Source: DASRIA01 sp038203635
GTDB taxonomy: Bacteria > Actinomycetota > Thermoleophilia > Solirubrobacterales > JBBDJG01
Direction of reading: 5' to 3'
Assembly (NCBI GenBank): GCA_038203635.1
Contig: JBBRDT010000008.1
Span: forward strand, 1 to 57,244
DNA length: 57,244 bases
A model generated the notes under the pieces. It was given only the letters and a program-made list of their open reading frames with translations. It did not search any database and was not told the origin of the DNA. Of this stretch, positions 8,365 to 16,970 are shown piece by piece; within the stretch, counting starts at the first letter, position 1, and the number at the start of each line of letters is the position of its first letter. Made by a program: the position numbers and the translations under genes.

Positions 8365-9072
8365 ATGTCCAGCCGAAAGGACGAGAAGGAGCAGCGCCGC
8401 ACCGAGCGCCTCGCGCGGGAGCAGGCAGACCAGGAGCAGGCGCGTCGCCGGCGCATCTATTCGATCGTCGTGGGCGGTGTCCTCGCGGTCGCAGCGATCG
8501 TGGCCGTGGCCGTGGCCGTGACCACATCGGGAGGCGGCGGGGTCGACTCGGCCGGTGGCCTCCCGAGCGCGAAGCAGACCTACTCCAGCGGAATCGATCC
8601 CCCGGCGCAGGTGCTGACGGAGCTGGATCCCGCCGCGAAGGCTGCCGGCTGCAAGCTCCAGAACCCGGTGATCGAGGGCCGCACGCACATCGGGCCCAAG
8701 GACAAGGTCAAATACAAGACCGATCCTCCGACGTCGGGCAACCACGACCCGCAGCCGGCCGACGACGGTGCCTACGACCGCGCCGTCAGTGCCCTGGACA
8801 CGAGGCACTTCGTACACACGCTGGAGCACGGCCGGATCGAGGTCCAGTACGACCCATCGCTTCCAAAGCGCCAGATCGATCAGCTCGGCGGGCTCTTCAA
8901 CGAGGACCCCTACCACATGGTGCTCCTGCCCAACAGCAAGATGCCGTACAAGGTTGCGGCCACCGCCTGGGGCCACCTGATGGGGTGCGACGAGGTCACC
9001 GATAAGACCTTCGACGCGTTCCGCGCGTTCCGCGACCGGTATCGCGACCAGGGTCCCGAGCAGGCGCCCTAG
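8365..9072 (+). CDS. Membrane-anchored DUF3105 protein
   Basis: A 235-residue protein with a charged, helical N-terminus (residues 1-30, many Glu, Arg and Gln), one membrane helix at about 32-52, and an exported C-terminal domain. The family signature is clear: PPTSGNHDPQPADDGAYD, then FVHTLEHGRIEVQYDP and YHMVLLPNSKMPYKVA with AWGHLMGCDEV. DUF3105 is widespread in Actinobacteria and has no firmly established function. The conserved His and Cys residues would suit a metal or redox role, but that is conjecture. The gene is divergent from the amine oxidase and is followed 43 bp later by the PGRP-domain gene in the same direction. Confidence 0.9.
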   Translation: MSSRKDEKEQRRTERLAREQADQEQARRRRIYSIVVGGVLAVAAIVAVAVAVTTSGGGGVDSAGGLPSAKQTYSSGIDPPAQVLTELDPAAKAAGCKLQNPVIEGRTHIGPKDKVKYKTDPPTSGNHDPQPADDGAYDRAVSALDTRHFVHTLEHGRIEVQYDPSLPKRQIDQLGGLFNEDPYHMVLLPNSKMPYKVAATAWGHLMGCDEVTDKTFDAFRAFRDRYRDQGPEQAP

Positions 9073-9115
9073 CCGCAACCCGTCGCGCGCCGGCGTGTTG
9101 GCGTCACACAGAGGG

Positions 9116-10852
9116 ATGAGGCGCAGGAAGGCAACAGCTCTGGCCGTGCTCGCGACGACGCTCGCGGCGCTGGCTGTATGGGCGGCGCCGGCGCTGTCCA
9201 GCGGGCGCCACGTGCCCGATCCGGTCGAGTTCGAGACCGCGGTGCCTGCAGCGGTCGCTCCCACCGCCCCCCCCGCCGTGCGTTCGGCGCAGCGGTCCGT
9301 GTCAGGGGTGGTGCGGCCCGGCCGGCGATTCAACCTCGTCGGGCTGGGCTGGCGGGGTGGGCGCCTCGATTCGCTCGGCCTACGGGTGCGCCGGGAGGGC
9401 GGCACGTGGAGCCGCTGGGTCGCGGTAGCCACCGACTCCGGCGACGCTCCCGACCGCGGGTCACGCGAAGCCCGCCACGCGCGTCGCAACTCGGACCCCA
9501 TGTGGGCCGGGCAGGCGGATGAGGTGCAGCTGTCACTCTCAGGTGGCCGGCAGGTGCGCGATCTGCGCCTGCGCTTTGTGAACACGACCGGCACGGCAAC
9601 ACCGGCTGCGCGGCTGCGGACCCGGCAGCGCCGGATCGCCCCGGGCGCGGTCGCTGCCGACACCGCCCAACCGGCGATCGTGCCGCGGGAGCAGTGGGCC
9701 AGCGACAAGTGCCCGCCCCGCGCGGACCCGGTGTACGGCGCCGTGAAGCTCGCGTTCATCCACCACACGGTGAGCGCGAACGAGTACGGGCCGGAGGACT
9801 CAGCCGCGATGGTGCTCGGCATCTGCCGCTACCACCGCAACGGCAACGGGTGGAACGACATCGGCTACAACTTCCTGGTCGACCGCTACGGCACGATCTT
9901 CGAGGGACGCGCGGGCGGCATCGCCGACGCGGCCATCGGCGCGCAGGCGCAGGGCTACAACTCGAGCTCGACCGGCATCGCCAGCCTCGGCACCTTCAGC
10001 TCCGACGGTCAGACCCCGGCCGGGCTGGCCGCGATCGCGCGGCTGCTGAGCTGGAAGCTCGCCCTGCACGGCGTACCCCCGACCGGCAAGGTGGAGGTCG
10101 TATCGCAGGGCGGCTCGACCAACCGTTACCCCGCCGGCTCGACGCCGGTGTTCGAGCGAATCTCCGGTCACCGCGACGGGAACGCGACGGCCTGCCCGGG
10201 CAGCGGCCTGTACGCGCAGCTGCCACAGCTCCGGGCGATGGTGGACCCGGGACCGCCACGCGCCTCCACACAGACGATCGCCTCCCGCCAGCGGCCGAAC
10301 ATCACCTACGGGTCGAAGGCGGTCCTGCGCGTGTCGCTCGGAGCGGGCGGCGTGCCGCCCGGCACACCCGTGTCGCCGCTGGGCGGGAAGCGCGTCGACA
10401 TACAGATGCTCGGGCGGCTGGGCTGGCGCACGAACCACTCGGTGAAGACCGACGTCGCCGGGAAGGCCGAGACGCAGATGCGGCTGTCGCTGAACCGCCG
10501 CGTGCGCGCGCGCTTCCGCGGTGAGCCGGGTCTGCTGCCGTCGAGCTCCACGAGCCTGAAGGTCGGCGTGCGCCCGCTCCTGACCGTCGGCGCGCAGGTG
10601 GCGGGGAAGCGTGTGCGCGTCACGGGCACGGTGCGCCCGAAGAAGGCGACGGCGATCCTGACGCTCAAGCGGCGCACGCCGCGCGGGCGGCTCGTGCGCG
10701 TATCGCGGCGGACCGTGAAGCTCCGCGGCGGGAACCTGCTGAGCGACCTGCGGCTGCCCCGGCCGGCGGCGTACCGCCTGCGACTCTCGGTCCTGACCGA
10801 CGCGCGCAACCTGTCGGCGCGATCCGAGGTCGCCGAGTTCAGGGTCGGCTGA
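9116..10852 (+). CDS. Secreted PGRP/N-acetylmuramoyl-L-alanine amidase-like protein
   Basis: A 578-residue exported protein. The signal peptide (MRRRKATALAVLATTLAAL and following) is cut near residue 30. A variable N-terminal beta region of about 150 residues precedes a PGRP domain at about 190-375: REQWASDKCPP, AFIHHTVSANEYG with the zinc His pair, YHRNGNGWNDIGYNFLVD, and GHRDGNATACPG with the last zinc His and Cys. A C-terminal domain of about 180 residues is rich in beta-type arginine repeats and may bind the wall. It probably cleaves or binds peptidoglycan outside the cell. The ATG at 9116 was chosen because it begins the signal peptide; an in-frame TTG lies at 9095. Confidence 0.9.
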   Translation: MRRRKATALAVLATTLAALAVWAAPALSSGRHVPDPVEFETAVPAAVAPTAPPAVRSAQRSVSGVVRPGRRFNLVGLGWRGGRLDSLGLRVRREGGTWSRWVAVATDSGDAPDRGSREARHARRNSDPMWAGQADEVQLSLSGGRQVRDLRLRFVNTTGTATPAARLRTRQRRIAPGAVAADTAQPAIVPREQWASDKCPPRADPVYGAVKLAFIHHTVSANEYGPEDSAAMVLGICRYHRNGNGWNDIGYNFLVDRYGTIFEGRAGGIADAAIGAQAQGYNSSSTGIASLGTFSSDGQTPAGLAAIARLLSWKLALHGVPPTGKVEVVSQGGSTNRYPAGSTPVFERISGHRDGNATACPGSGLYAQLPQLRAMVDPGPPRASTQTIASRQRPNITYGSKAVLRVSLGAGGVPPGTPVSPLGGKRVDIQMLGRLGWRTNHSVKTDVAGKAETQMRLSLNRRVRARFRGEPGLLPSSSTSLKVGVRPLLTVGAQVAGKRVRVTGTVRPKKATAILTLKRRTPRGRLVRVSRRTVKLRGGNLLSDLRLPRPAAYRLRLSVLTDARNLSARSEVAEFRVG

Positions 10853-10899
10853 CAGCAGTGGCCGCCCTCGACCGAGGTTTCCCTAGATCCCTCTAGCCG

Positions 10900-11505
10900 T
10901 CACTCCGGGGGCGGCCGCCACCCGCCCGTGTCTCCCCGGTAGAGGCCCTTTCCGCTGAACAGCATCCTCGCCGTGCGCAGGAGGATGCGCAGGTCGAGGC
11001 GCAGCGACCAATGCTCGATGTACCACAGGTCGAGCTCGATCCGCTCGTGCCAGGGCAGCGCCGCACGCCCGCTCACCTGCGCCCACCCCGTGATGCCCGG
11101 CGCGACCGCGAGCCGGCCGCGCTGCCGCGGTGTGTACTGCTCGACCTGCGACCGCACGGTCGGCCGGGGACCGACGATGCTCATGTCGCCCTTCAGCACG
11201 TTCAAGAGATTCGGCAGCTCGTCGAGCGACCAGCGCCGCAGGAGCGCGCCGGCGCGCGTGATGCGCGAATCGCCCTCGTCGACCGCCAACCCGGCGCCCA
11301 TCTGCTCGGCGCCCGGCACCATGGTGCGCAGCTTCAGGAGGTCGAACTCCGCGCCTCCCTTCCCGACGCGGCACTGGCGGTAGATCACAGGTCCGCGGCT
11401 CGTGAGCTTGATCGCGGCGGCGGCGAGCGCGAGGAAAGGTGCCGCGAGCAGGAGCAGCAGGCCGGCGACCGCCACATCGAGCACACGTTTGGCGGCGCGG
11501 CTCAC
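10900..11505 (-). CDS. Small phosphoglycosyl transferase (PglC-like), initiates a lipid-linked glycan
   Basis: A 201-residue bacterial sugar transferase. It has one hydrophobic segment (DVAVAGLLLLLAAPFLALA), then the catalytic core with VIYRQCRVGKGG, FDLLKLRTM, SLDELPNLLNVLKGDMS and IVGPRPTV, all family landmarks. The length and single re-entrant helix match the small PglC type rather than the large WbaP type. It would move a sugar-1-phosphate from a UDP-sugar to undecaprenyl phosphate. Start: GTG at 11505, whose GTGA overlaps the stop of the upstream glycosyltransferase. It is the last gene of a three-gene leftward unit. With the CapD-like and DegT genes further right, the first sugar may be a bacillosamine-type sugar (inference). 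Confidence 0.92.
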   Translation of the reverse strand: MSRAAKRVLDVAVAGLLLLLAAPFLALAAAAIKLTSRGPVIYRQCRVGKGGAEFDLLKLRTMVPGAEQMGAGLAVDEGDSRITRAGALLRRWSLDELPNLLNVLKGDMSIVGPRPTVRSQVEQYTPRQRGRLAVAPGITGWAQVSGRAALPWHERIELDLWYIEHWSLRLDLRILLRTARMLFSGKGLYRGDTGGWRPPPE

Positions 11506-12620
11506 GACGGGCGCTCCCGCTCGCGTTCCCAGGTCGCAGGGGTGCCGCGCAGCAGCGCGTCCCACAGGCCGGCCGCCAGCGAGGTCGTCATCAGCACGTA
11601 ATAGCGGCACAGCGCGGGGATGCGCGAGCGGGGCCTGAGCGGGGCCAGCCCCCCGGCCCCGATCACCGCGAACTGGCCCGCGAGCGTGACCGTGTAGATC
11701 CAGCCCTCGCCGAGCAGCAAGACGTTCGCCGCCAGCGCGATCCCGTGCAGGAACGGGGTCGCGTAGCGCAGCGCGCGGTGCGAGAGGATCTCGAACGCGT
11801 ACGTGAGCCCGTAGCCGCGCGGGCTCAGCATGCCGCCCCACAGGACGGTAGGCCAGGCGTGGCTCATCATCCGCCGCTTGCGCCGGAACTCGCCCTCGAT
11901 CGACGGGACCGGCCGCTCGACCGCGCCCGCCGCCGGCTCGTACACGGCCCTCCATCCCCGCTTCACCATGTTGAAGGGGAACGAGAGGTCGTGGCTCGTG
12001 CGCGGGTCGAGGCGCATGTATGCCTCGCGTCGCACCGCGTAGATCGCCCCGTTACCGGCGGTCACCGACCCCAGGCGGCTCTCGAGCCCGCGCACCCAGT
12101 TCTCGTAGCGCCAGTACGCGCCCTCCTGGTTCGCCCCACCCGGCGAGAGATACGAGAGCTGGCCGCACACGTAGCCCACCCGCGGGTCCGTGAACGGGCG
12201 GACGAGGGCGTGCAGCGCGTCCGGGTCCCAGAACGTGTTGGCGTCGGAGAACGCGACGATCTCGCCTGTCGCTACATCGACGGCGGCGTCCTGGGTCGGC
12301 ACCTTCCCCCGGCGCGGCAGGTCCAGCACCTTGACGTCCCGGCTGCGTCCCACCGTCTCGTCCGTCGACCCGTCCGACGCGACGATCAGCTCCAACTGTC
12401 CCGGGTACTCGAGCGCGCGCATGTTGCGCACCTTCTCCTCGATCACCTCGCCCTCGTCGTGGGCCGCGACGATCAGGCTGACGCTCGGAGTCTCGGAGGA
12501 CTCGACCGGCGCGTGACCCGCACGCACGGCCACGAGCGCGCGCAGCAACAGCGCGTAACCGACGTGCGTGTACACGATCAGCGCGATCGCCACCCAGAAG
12601 ATCACTGCTGTGATCGTCAT
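11502..12620 (-). CDS. Glycosyltransferase family 2, membrane-associated
   Basis: A 372-residue GT2 enzyme. An N-terminal helix (about 1-27) anchors it, followed by the GT-A domain: SVSLIVAAHDEGEVIEEK, ELIVASDGSTDET and VAFSDANTFWDPDAL with the DxD-like acidic pair. Two or three membrane helices close the C-terminus (about residues 290-350). This build resembles processive or polyprenyl-linked sugar transferases such as hyaluronan-synthase-like GT2 enzymes. It overlaps the upstream GT4 gene by 4 bp and the downstream phosphoglycosyl transferase by 4 bp, so the three are co-translated. Donor and acceptor sugars cannot be read from sequence. Confidence 0.92.
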   Translation of the reverse strand: MTITAVIFWVAIALIVYTHVGYALLLRALVAVRAGHAPVESSETPSVSLIVAAHDEGEVIEEKVRNMRALEYPGQLELIVASDGSTDETVGRSRDVKVLDLPRRGKVPTQDAAVDVATGEIVAFSDANTFWDPDALHALVRPFTDPRVGYVCGQLSYLSPGGANQEGAYWRYENWVRGLESRLGSVTAGNGAIYAVRREAYMRLDPRTSHDLSFPFNMVKRGWRAVYEPAAGAVERPVPSIEGEFRRKRRMMSHAWPTVLWGGMLSPRGYGLTYAFEILSHRALRYATPFLHGIALAANVLLLGEGWIYTVTLAGQFAVIGAGGLAPLRPRSRIPALCRYYVLMTTSLAAGLWDALLRGTPATWERERERPS

Positions 12621-13735
12621 GCCGCCCTTTCCTCCAGCAGCTTGCGGTACAGATCCTCGGTGAGCGCGGCCGCGCGCTCCCAGGAGTGGTCGCCGGCCGC
12701 GAGCGCCAGCGCCGCCTGCGACAGCGCGCGCCGCGCCGGCTCGTCGTCGAGCAGACCTACGAGCTCTGTTCGCAGCGACTCGACGTTGCCGGGCTCGACC
12801 AGTCGCGCGGCACCGCGCTCGGCGATCTCCGGGAAGCCGCCGGCCGCGCTCAGCACCAGTGGAGTGCCGAACGCGAGCGCGGTGTAGAGCACGCCCGACT
12901 GCTCGATCTCGCGATAGGGAAGGACGGCGACGTCGGCGCGCCGGAAGTATGCCCCGACGTCGGCGTCAGCCACGAAGCGCGGCACGAAGCGCACCCGGTC
13001 GGCGAGGCCCAGCTCGCGTGCGCGCCGCTCGAGCGGCGCGAGCGGCGTGCGCGGCATCCCCACGACCAGCAGCACGACGTCGTCGGGCGTGCCCGCGAGC
13101 GCCTCCACCAGCAGGTCGACTCCCTTGTAGGGACGCACGAGGCCGAAGAAGAGCACGACCCGCCGGCCCTCGAGCCCTTCCAGCGCAGGCGGCCGCGGTC
13201 CGTCCGGCAGGGTGGCGAGGTGTGTGAACGCACCGTGCGGGATGACGTGCACCCGGTCGGCAGGCACGGCCGCCTGCGCGACGACGCGGCGCGCGCCGGC
13301 CTGCGAGTGAACGATCACCGCATCCACGGCACGCAGCACGGCCGGGGTGCCGCCGCGGGCGCCGGGGCGCACCTCCCGCGGTGTCACGTCGTGGGCCGTC
13401 AGGACGACCGGCCGGGGGAACCTCGGCACCAGCAGCCGGTCGAGGTTCGGGATCGGCAGCCACTGGAAGTGCACGATGTCGGCATGCTCGGCCCGCAGGC
13501 GCCGGGAGAGGCGCAGCATGTCGAGAGGATGCTGCAGCGCCTTGGCCGCCGCGCTGCCCGGCGCGACCCGGTAGAAACACTCCTCACGCCTGTACCCATG
13601 CGGCTCAGGCACTCCTCCGTAGCGAAAATGGCCGGTCGCGAGGGTCACGTCGTGGCCCCGGTCCGCGAGCGCCTCGCACAGCGCGTGGTCGTAGGGCGGC
13701 GTGTAGGCGGGCGGGTCGGCTACCGTCACGCGCAT
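12617..13735 (-). CDS. Glycosyltransferase family 4
   Basis: A 372-residue GT-B enzyme. The N-terminal half starts MRVTVADPPAYTPPYDHAL and has the acceptor domain. The C-terminal half has the GT4 donor site: VLFFGLVRPYKGVDLLVEAL, then ADVAVLPYREIEQSGVLYTAL with the E-x7-E-like motif, then PLVLSAAGGFPEIAERGA. It retains anomeric configuration and acts in the cytosol on a lipid-linked glycan. It is the first gene of the leftward unit with the GT2 and the phosphoglycosyl transferase. It is divergent from another GT2 across an 89-bp repeat-containing gap. Confidence 0.93.
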   Translation of the reverse strand: MRVTVADPPAYTPPYDHALCEALADRGHDVTLATGHFRYGGVPEPHGYRREECFYRVAPGSAAAKALQHPLDMLRLSRRLRAEHADIVHFQWLPIPNLDRLLVPRFPRPVVLTAHDVTPREVRPGARGGTPAVLRAVDAVIVHSQAGARRVVAQAAVPADRVHVIPHGAFTHLATLPDGPRPPALEGLEGRRVVLFFGLVRPYKGVDLLVEALAGTPDDVVLLVVGMPRTPLAPLERRARELGLADRVRFVPRFVADADVGAYFRRADVAVLPYREIEQSGVLYTALAFGTPLVLSAAGGFPEIAERGAARLVEPGNVESLRTELVGLLDDEPARRALSQAALALAAGDHSWERAAALTEDLYRKLLEERAA

Positions 13736-13743
13736 CGGGCGGG

Positions 13744-13821
13744 ATTATGTTGGGCGAGCGCCGAAGGCGCGAAGCACGGGACTTTAGGTGGCGGCGAAGC
13801 CGCCCTGAATTATGTTGGGCG
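13744..13821. repeat. Direct 13-bp repeats enclosing two GAA-loop hairpins in a divergent promoter gap
   Basis: ATTATGTTGGGCG occurs at 13744-13756 and again at 13809-13821. Between them are two perfect stem-loops with the same GAA loop: GCGCC-GAA-GGCGC at 13758-13770 and GGCGGC-GAA-GCCGCC at 13790-13804. The whole gap between the GT4 and GT2 start codons is 89 bp, so this structure covers almost all of the divergent promoter region. It may be regulatory or a small mobile repeat. Confidence 0.7.
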
Positions 13822-13824
13822 GAC

Positions 13825-14784
13825 GTGTCAGCCCCTCCGGAGATCTCCATATGCATCGTCAGCACCGACGCGCGGGAGGATCTGCTGCGCTGCCTCGACT
13901 CGGTCTTCGCCCACCCACCCGGGGTGTCGTTCGAGGTGCTGGTGATCGACAACGCCTCGCGTGACGGCAGCGCCGGCGCCGTGCGGGAGCGCTTCGGCGA
14001 CCGCCTCGACCTGGTCACCCTCGAGCGCCGGCGGGGGAAGGCGGAGAACGACTCCGCGCTGATGGCACGCAGCCGCGGGCGCTACCTGCTGCTGCTGAAC
14101 GAGGACTCGGAGCTCACGGCGGGAGCTGCCAACGCGCTGCGCACCAGGCTCTCGGCCGCCCCGGGGGCGGGCGTCGCGGGAGCGCGCATCGTGGACGCGG
14201 AGGGGCAGCAGCAACCCTCGGCCTGGCGGTTCCCCGACGTGGCCGGCGCGCTGGCCGGCGCGCTGTTCCTGCATCACCGCGTGACGGTGCAGAGCACCGG
14301 CGATCAGGTGCGCGAGGTCGGGTGGGTGCAGTCGGCCGGCATGATGGTGCGGCGCGCGGCATACGAACAGGTCGGCCCGATGGACCCCGACTTCTTCGTG
14401 TACTCGGACGAGGTCGACTGGCAGCGTCGCGCGCGCGACGCGGGGTGGCCGGTGCTGTATGTGCCCGACGCGACGATCGTGCACCGCGAGCAACTGTCGC
14501 ACGGCGCCGGCGCACGGCGCCGGATCGTCGAGTTCTCGCGCAATCGAGACCGGTACATGCGCAAGCACCACGGCCCGGCGGCGGCCGCGGTCGTGCGCGT
14601 GCTGACCGCGTTCACCTACGCGCTGCGTGTACTCGCAGCGCTCGTGCTGCCCGGCCACAGCCCCCGCAGATATTGGTGGCACGCCTACCATTCCCTGCTT
14701 CCCGGCCGGGGCGAGGGACTGCGCGAGGCGGCCGCCGAGTACAACCGAGACCTGGACCGAAAAGAGAAAGGAGGCGGGCCGTGA
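13825..14784 (+). CDS. Glycosyltransferase family 2 (rhamnosyltransferase-like)
   Basis: A 319-residue GT2 enzyme: ISICIVSTDAREDLLRCL, VLVIDNASRDGSAGAV and LLLLNEDSELTAGAA (the DxD position here reads NEDSE), then QSAGMMVRRAAYEQVG and DFFVYSDEVDWQRRARDAG, typical of the WcaA/rhamnosyltransferase-like branch. A hydrophobic stretch near residues 255-275 (TAFTYALRVLAALVLPG) may touch the membrane. GTG 13825 is chosen because homology begins right after it; the frame is open further upstream. Its GTGA stop overlaps the start of the YjbQ gene. Confidence 0.9.
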   Translation: MSAPPEISICIVSTDAREDLLRCLDSVFAHPPGVSFEVLVIDNASRDGSAGAVRERFGDRLDLVTLERRRGKAENDSALMARSRGRYLLLLNEDSELTAGAANALRTRLSAAPGAGVAGARIVDAEGQQQPSAWRFPDVAGALAGALFLHHRVTVQSTGDQVREVGWVQSAGMMVRRAAYEQVGPMDPDFFVYSDEVDWQRRARDAGWPVLYVPDATIVHREQLSHGAGARRRIVEFSRNRDRYMRKHHGPAAAAVVRVLTAFTYALRVLAALVLPGHSPRRYWWHAYHSLLPGRGEGLREAAAEYNRDLDRKEKGGGP

Positions 14785-15242
14785 AAGCGCACACCGTCTA
14801 CCGCACGTTCCAGACCGCGGAGCGCCGCGAGTGGGTGCGGATCACCGAGGACGTGCAGGAAGCAGTGGACGAAGCGGGCATCGCGGAGGGCCTGGCGCTC
14901 GTCTCGGCGATGCACATCACCGCGGGCGTGTGGGTGAACGACGACGAGCCGGGGATCCTCGCGGACACCCTCGAATGGCTCGACAAGCTCGCGCCGCCAT
15001 CGTGGAAACCACCCGCGAACGACGTCGCGCGCCAGCTTCTTCCCGACCCGGGCGACTACCGCCATCACCGCGGCGGCGAGGACAACGGCGACGCGCACTT
15101 GAAGAACCTGCTCGTCCACCACCAGGTCGTCCTCCCCGTGACGGAGGGACGGCTCGACCTCGGCCCGTGGCAACAGGTGTTCTATGCCGAGTTCGACGGC
15201 GGCCGGCGCAAGCGGCTCGTCATCAAGGTGATGGGCGAGTAG
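14781..15242 (+). CDS. YjbQ/UPF0047 family protein
   Basis: A 153-residue protein of the YjbQ (UPF0047) family. Landmarks are GLALVSAMHITAGVWVNDDE with the conserved His, YRHHRGGEDNGDAHLKNLL with further conserved His/Asp residues, and LPVTEGRLDLGPWQQVFYAEF. An E. coli member has weak thiamine-phosphate synthase activity, but the true role is unsettled. GTG 14781 has a strong AAGGAGG site about 7 bases upstream, inside the end of the GT2 gene, and overlaps that gene's stop (GTGA). Translation is therefore coupled to a glycosyltransferase, which is an unusual partner. Its last 20 bp overlap the convergent GNAT gene. Confidence 0.9.
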   Translation: MKAHTVYRTFQTAERREWVRITEDVQEAVDEAGIAEGLALVSAMHITAGVWVNDDEPGILADTLEWLDKLAPPSWKPPANDVARQLLPDPGDYRHHRGGEDNGDAHLKNLLVHHQVVLPVTEGRLDLGPWQQVFYAEFDGGRRKRLVIKVMGE

Positions 15243-15852
15243 CACCGATCTCCCGCACGTAGCTCACGAAGCGGGGCACGCCGTGCACCCGGCGGCCCTC
15301 GGCCCGCAGGACGAAGCCGCTGCTCTCGTACAGGCTGCGCGCAGGAGTGTTCTCCACCTCGGTCTCGAGGCAGATGCGGATCAGCCCGATGCGACGCGCC
15401 TCCGCTTCGGCCGCCGCGAGCAGCGCCCGCGCCACGCCCTGCCGCCGGTAATCCGGGGCCGTGGCGAGCGCGTCGACGTACAGCGCCTCCGGCGCCGAGC
15501 GCGGTAAGGCCCGCCGCATGCGAAACACGAACGCGAACAGCCGTGGCCGGTGCAGGAGAGAGGACACACGCAGGCCGAGTCTGACGTCGGCGCGCCCCCG
15601 CGGGGCGCCCTCCCAATCCGGATAGCAGCCCATCACGCCCATCGGTCGGCCCTCGATCTCGGCGACGCGCACGGCCTCGGCGCTGCCACTGTGGCCGGGG
15701 CTGTCGAACGCCTCCCTGATCAGGCGCAGCGCACGGTCGGGGCCGCCCACGAAGCGGTCATGGAGCTCGGGGTTCACCGTGTACAGGAGCGGGGCGAGGG
15801 AATCCGCCTCACCGGCGCGTGCCGGGCGCACATTCACGCCGCCCGCGGTCAC
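15223..15852 (-). CDS. GNAT family N-acetyltransferase
   Basis: A 209-residue acetyl-CoA-dependent acyltransferase. The core reads PEALYVDALATAPDYRRQG, then VARALLAAAEAEARRIG (the acetyl-CoA-binding R/Q-x-x-G-x-A block), LETEVENTPARSLYESSGF and the final strand. It has an N-terminal arm (residues 1-90) longer than in minimal GNATs. The GTG start at 15852 overlaps the stop of the glycerol-1-phosphate dehydrogenase gene (GTGA), so it is the third gene of a coupled unit with that enzyme and the nucleotidyltransferase. It could acetylate an amino sugar or the phosphoglycerol product; the substrate is not identifiable. Confidence 0.88.
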   Translation of the reverse strand: MTAGGVNVRPARAGEADSLAPLLYTVNPELHDRFVGGPDRALRLIREAFDSPGHSGSAEAVRVAEIEGRPMGVMGCYPDWEGAPRGRADVRLGLRVSSLLHRPRLFAFVFRMRRALPRSAPEALYVDALATAPDYRRQGVARALLAAAEAEARRIGLIRICLETEVENTPARSLYESSGFVLRAEGRRVHGVPRFVSYVREIGATRPSP

Positions 15853-16970
15853 GCGCCGGCGGCGGAGAGGACGTCGGCGACCGCCTCGGCGACGGCGTCC
15901 TCGGTCACGCGGGGCTCGCTGAGCACGGTGTGGCGCTCGGGCCTCATCGAGGGAGCGGCCTGCACGACCTTCGCGATGTCCCCCGCGGACAGGCCGAATC
16001 CGGTGGCCGCGTCCTGCAGCCCCGCAGCGCGCATGAACTCGCACAGTCCGCGCCAGTCGCCTCCCTGCAGATGGGTCGCAAGCAGCGCGCCGAACGCCAC
16101 CTGCTCGCCGTGCTGCGCGGTGCCGGGGTGAAGCGAGTCCAGGGCGTGGCTGATCAGGTGCTCCGAGCCCGAGCAAGGACGCGAGGAGCCTGCGATCTCC
16201 ATCGCGAGTCCGCTGAGGACGAGGCCGCGCAGCAGGCGGTGGAGGAAGTCCAGCGGCGGCGCTGCGGCGGCGAGCTGCGGCGGCGATGACGTGTAGACGA
16301 GATCGAACGCGCTCTGTGCCAGCAGCGCCGCGAAGTCGTCGAGCTCCTGGCCTCCCGCCGCCGCGGCCAACTGCCAGTCGCGCAGCGCGCAAGGGTTGGC
16401 GAGCAGGTCTCCGAGGCCCGCTCGCGTGCGTGCGGCGGGCGCCCCGGCCACCACCGCCAGGTCGACGGCAACCGCGATCGGGAGCCGACCGGAGCCGCTG
16501 CGCAGACGGCCCTCGGAATCCCGGATCACGCTCACCGGCGATGCGATGCCGTCCGCCGTGAGCTGGGTCGGCACCACGATCAGCGGCAGCTCCGCGAGCG
16601 CGCAGGCGGACTTGGCGACATCGATCGTCTTGCCGCCTCCGATCGCGACGACCGCGTCCGCCTGGCGCAGAGCGGGCGCCGCGGCGATGCGTGCGACCTC
16701 GGACTCCGCATTGGTCTCCACGCCGAGCGGCGCCCCGGCCGCGCGTGCCAGGGCGCCGGACAGGTCGCGCGCGAGTGGTGCGGTGAAGGTCGTGCCGCTG
16801 ACCACGGCGAGGCGGTCGAAGTCCAGGCCGGCGGCGAGCTCGTCGAGCGCGCGGATCAGCTCCTCCTGCCCGTTGACGGCTCGCATGTAGCGAGGGAGCT
16901 CCATGTAGCGCCGCCATACCGCGAGGCCGTGGCGGCGGGGCGTCACCTCGGCCGGCCGGTCCGTCCTCAC
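15849..16970 (-). CDS. egsA: sn-glycerol-1-phosphate dehydrogenase (AraM/EgsA type)
   Basis: A 373-residue iron-type alcohol dehydrogenase fold protein that reduces dihydroxyacetone phosphate to sn-glycerol-1-phosphate. Diagnostic blocks are VVAIGGGKTIDVAK (NAD(P) site), PTQLTADGIASPVSV (substrate loop), RAGLGDLLANPCALRDW, and GSEHLISHALD plus HGEQV. The Asp and two His of these last blocks are the metal ligands of the G1P family. G1P is the archaeal lipid backbone stereoisomer; in bacteria it feeds special lipids or glycans. The 4-bp overlaps with the nucleotidyltransferase upstream and the GNAT downstream suggest one pathway. ATG 16970 is taken for the overlap; the family core starts near the Met at residue 23 (MELPRYM). 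Confidence 0.93.
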   Translation of the reverse strand: MRTDRPAEVTPRRHGLAVWRRYMELPRYMRAVNGQEELIRALDELAAGLDFDRLAVVSGTTFTAPLARDLSGALARAAGAPLGVETNAESEVARIAAAPALRQADAVVAIGGGKTIDVAKSACALAELPLIVVPTQLTADGIASPVSVIRDSEGRLRSGSGRLPIAVAVDLAVVAGAPAARTRAGLGDLLANPCALRDWQLAAAAGGQELDDFAALLAQSAFDLVYTSSPPQLAAAAPPLDFLHRLLRGLVLSGLAMEIAGSSRPCSGSEHLISHALDSLHPGTAQHGEQVAFGALLATHLQGGDWRGLCEFMRAAGLQDAATGFGLSAGDIAKVVQAAPSMRPERHTVLSEPRVTEDAVAEAVADVLSAAGA

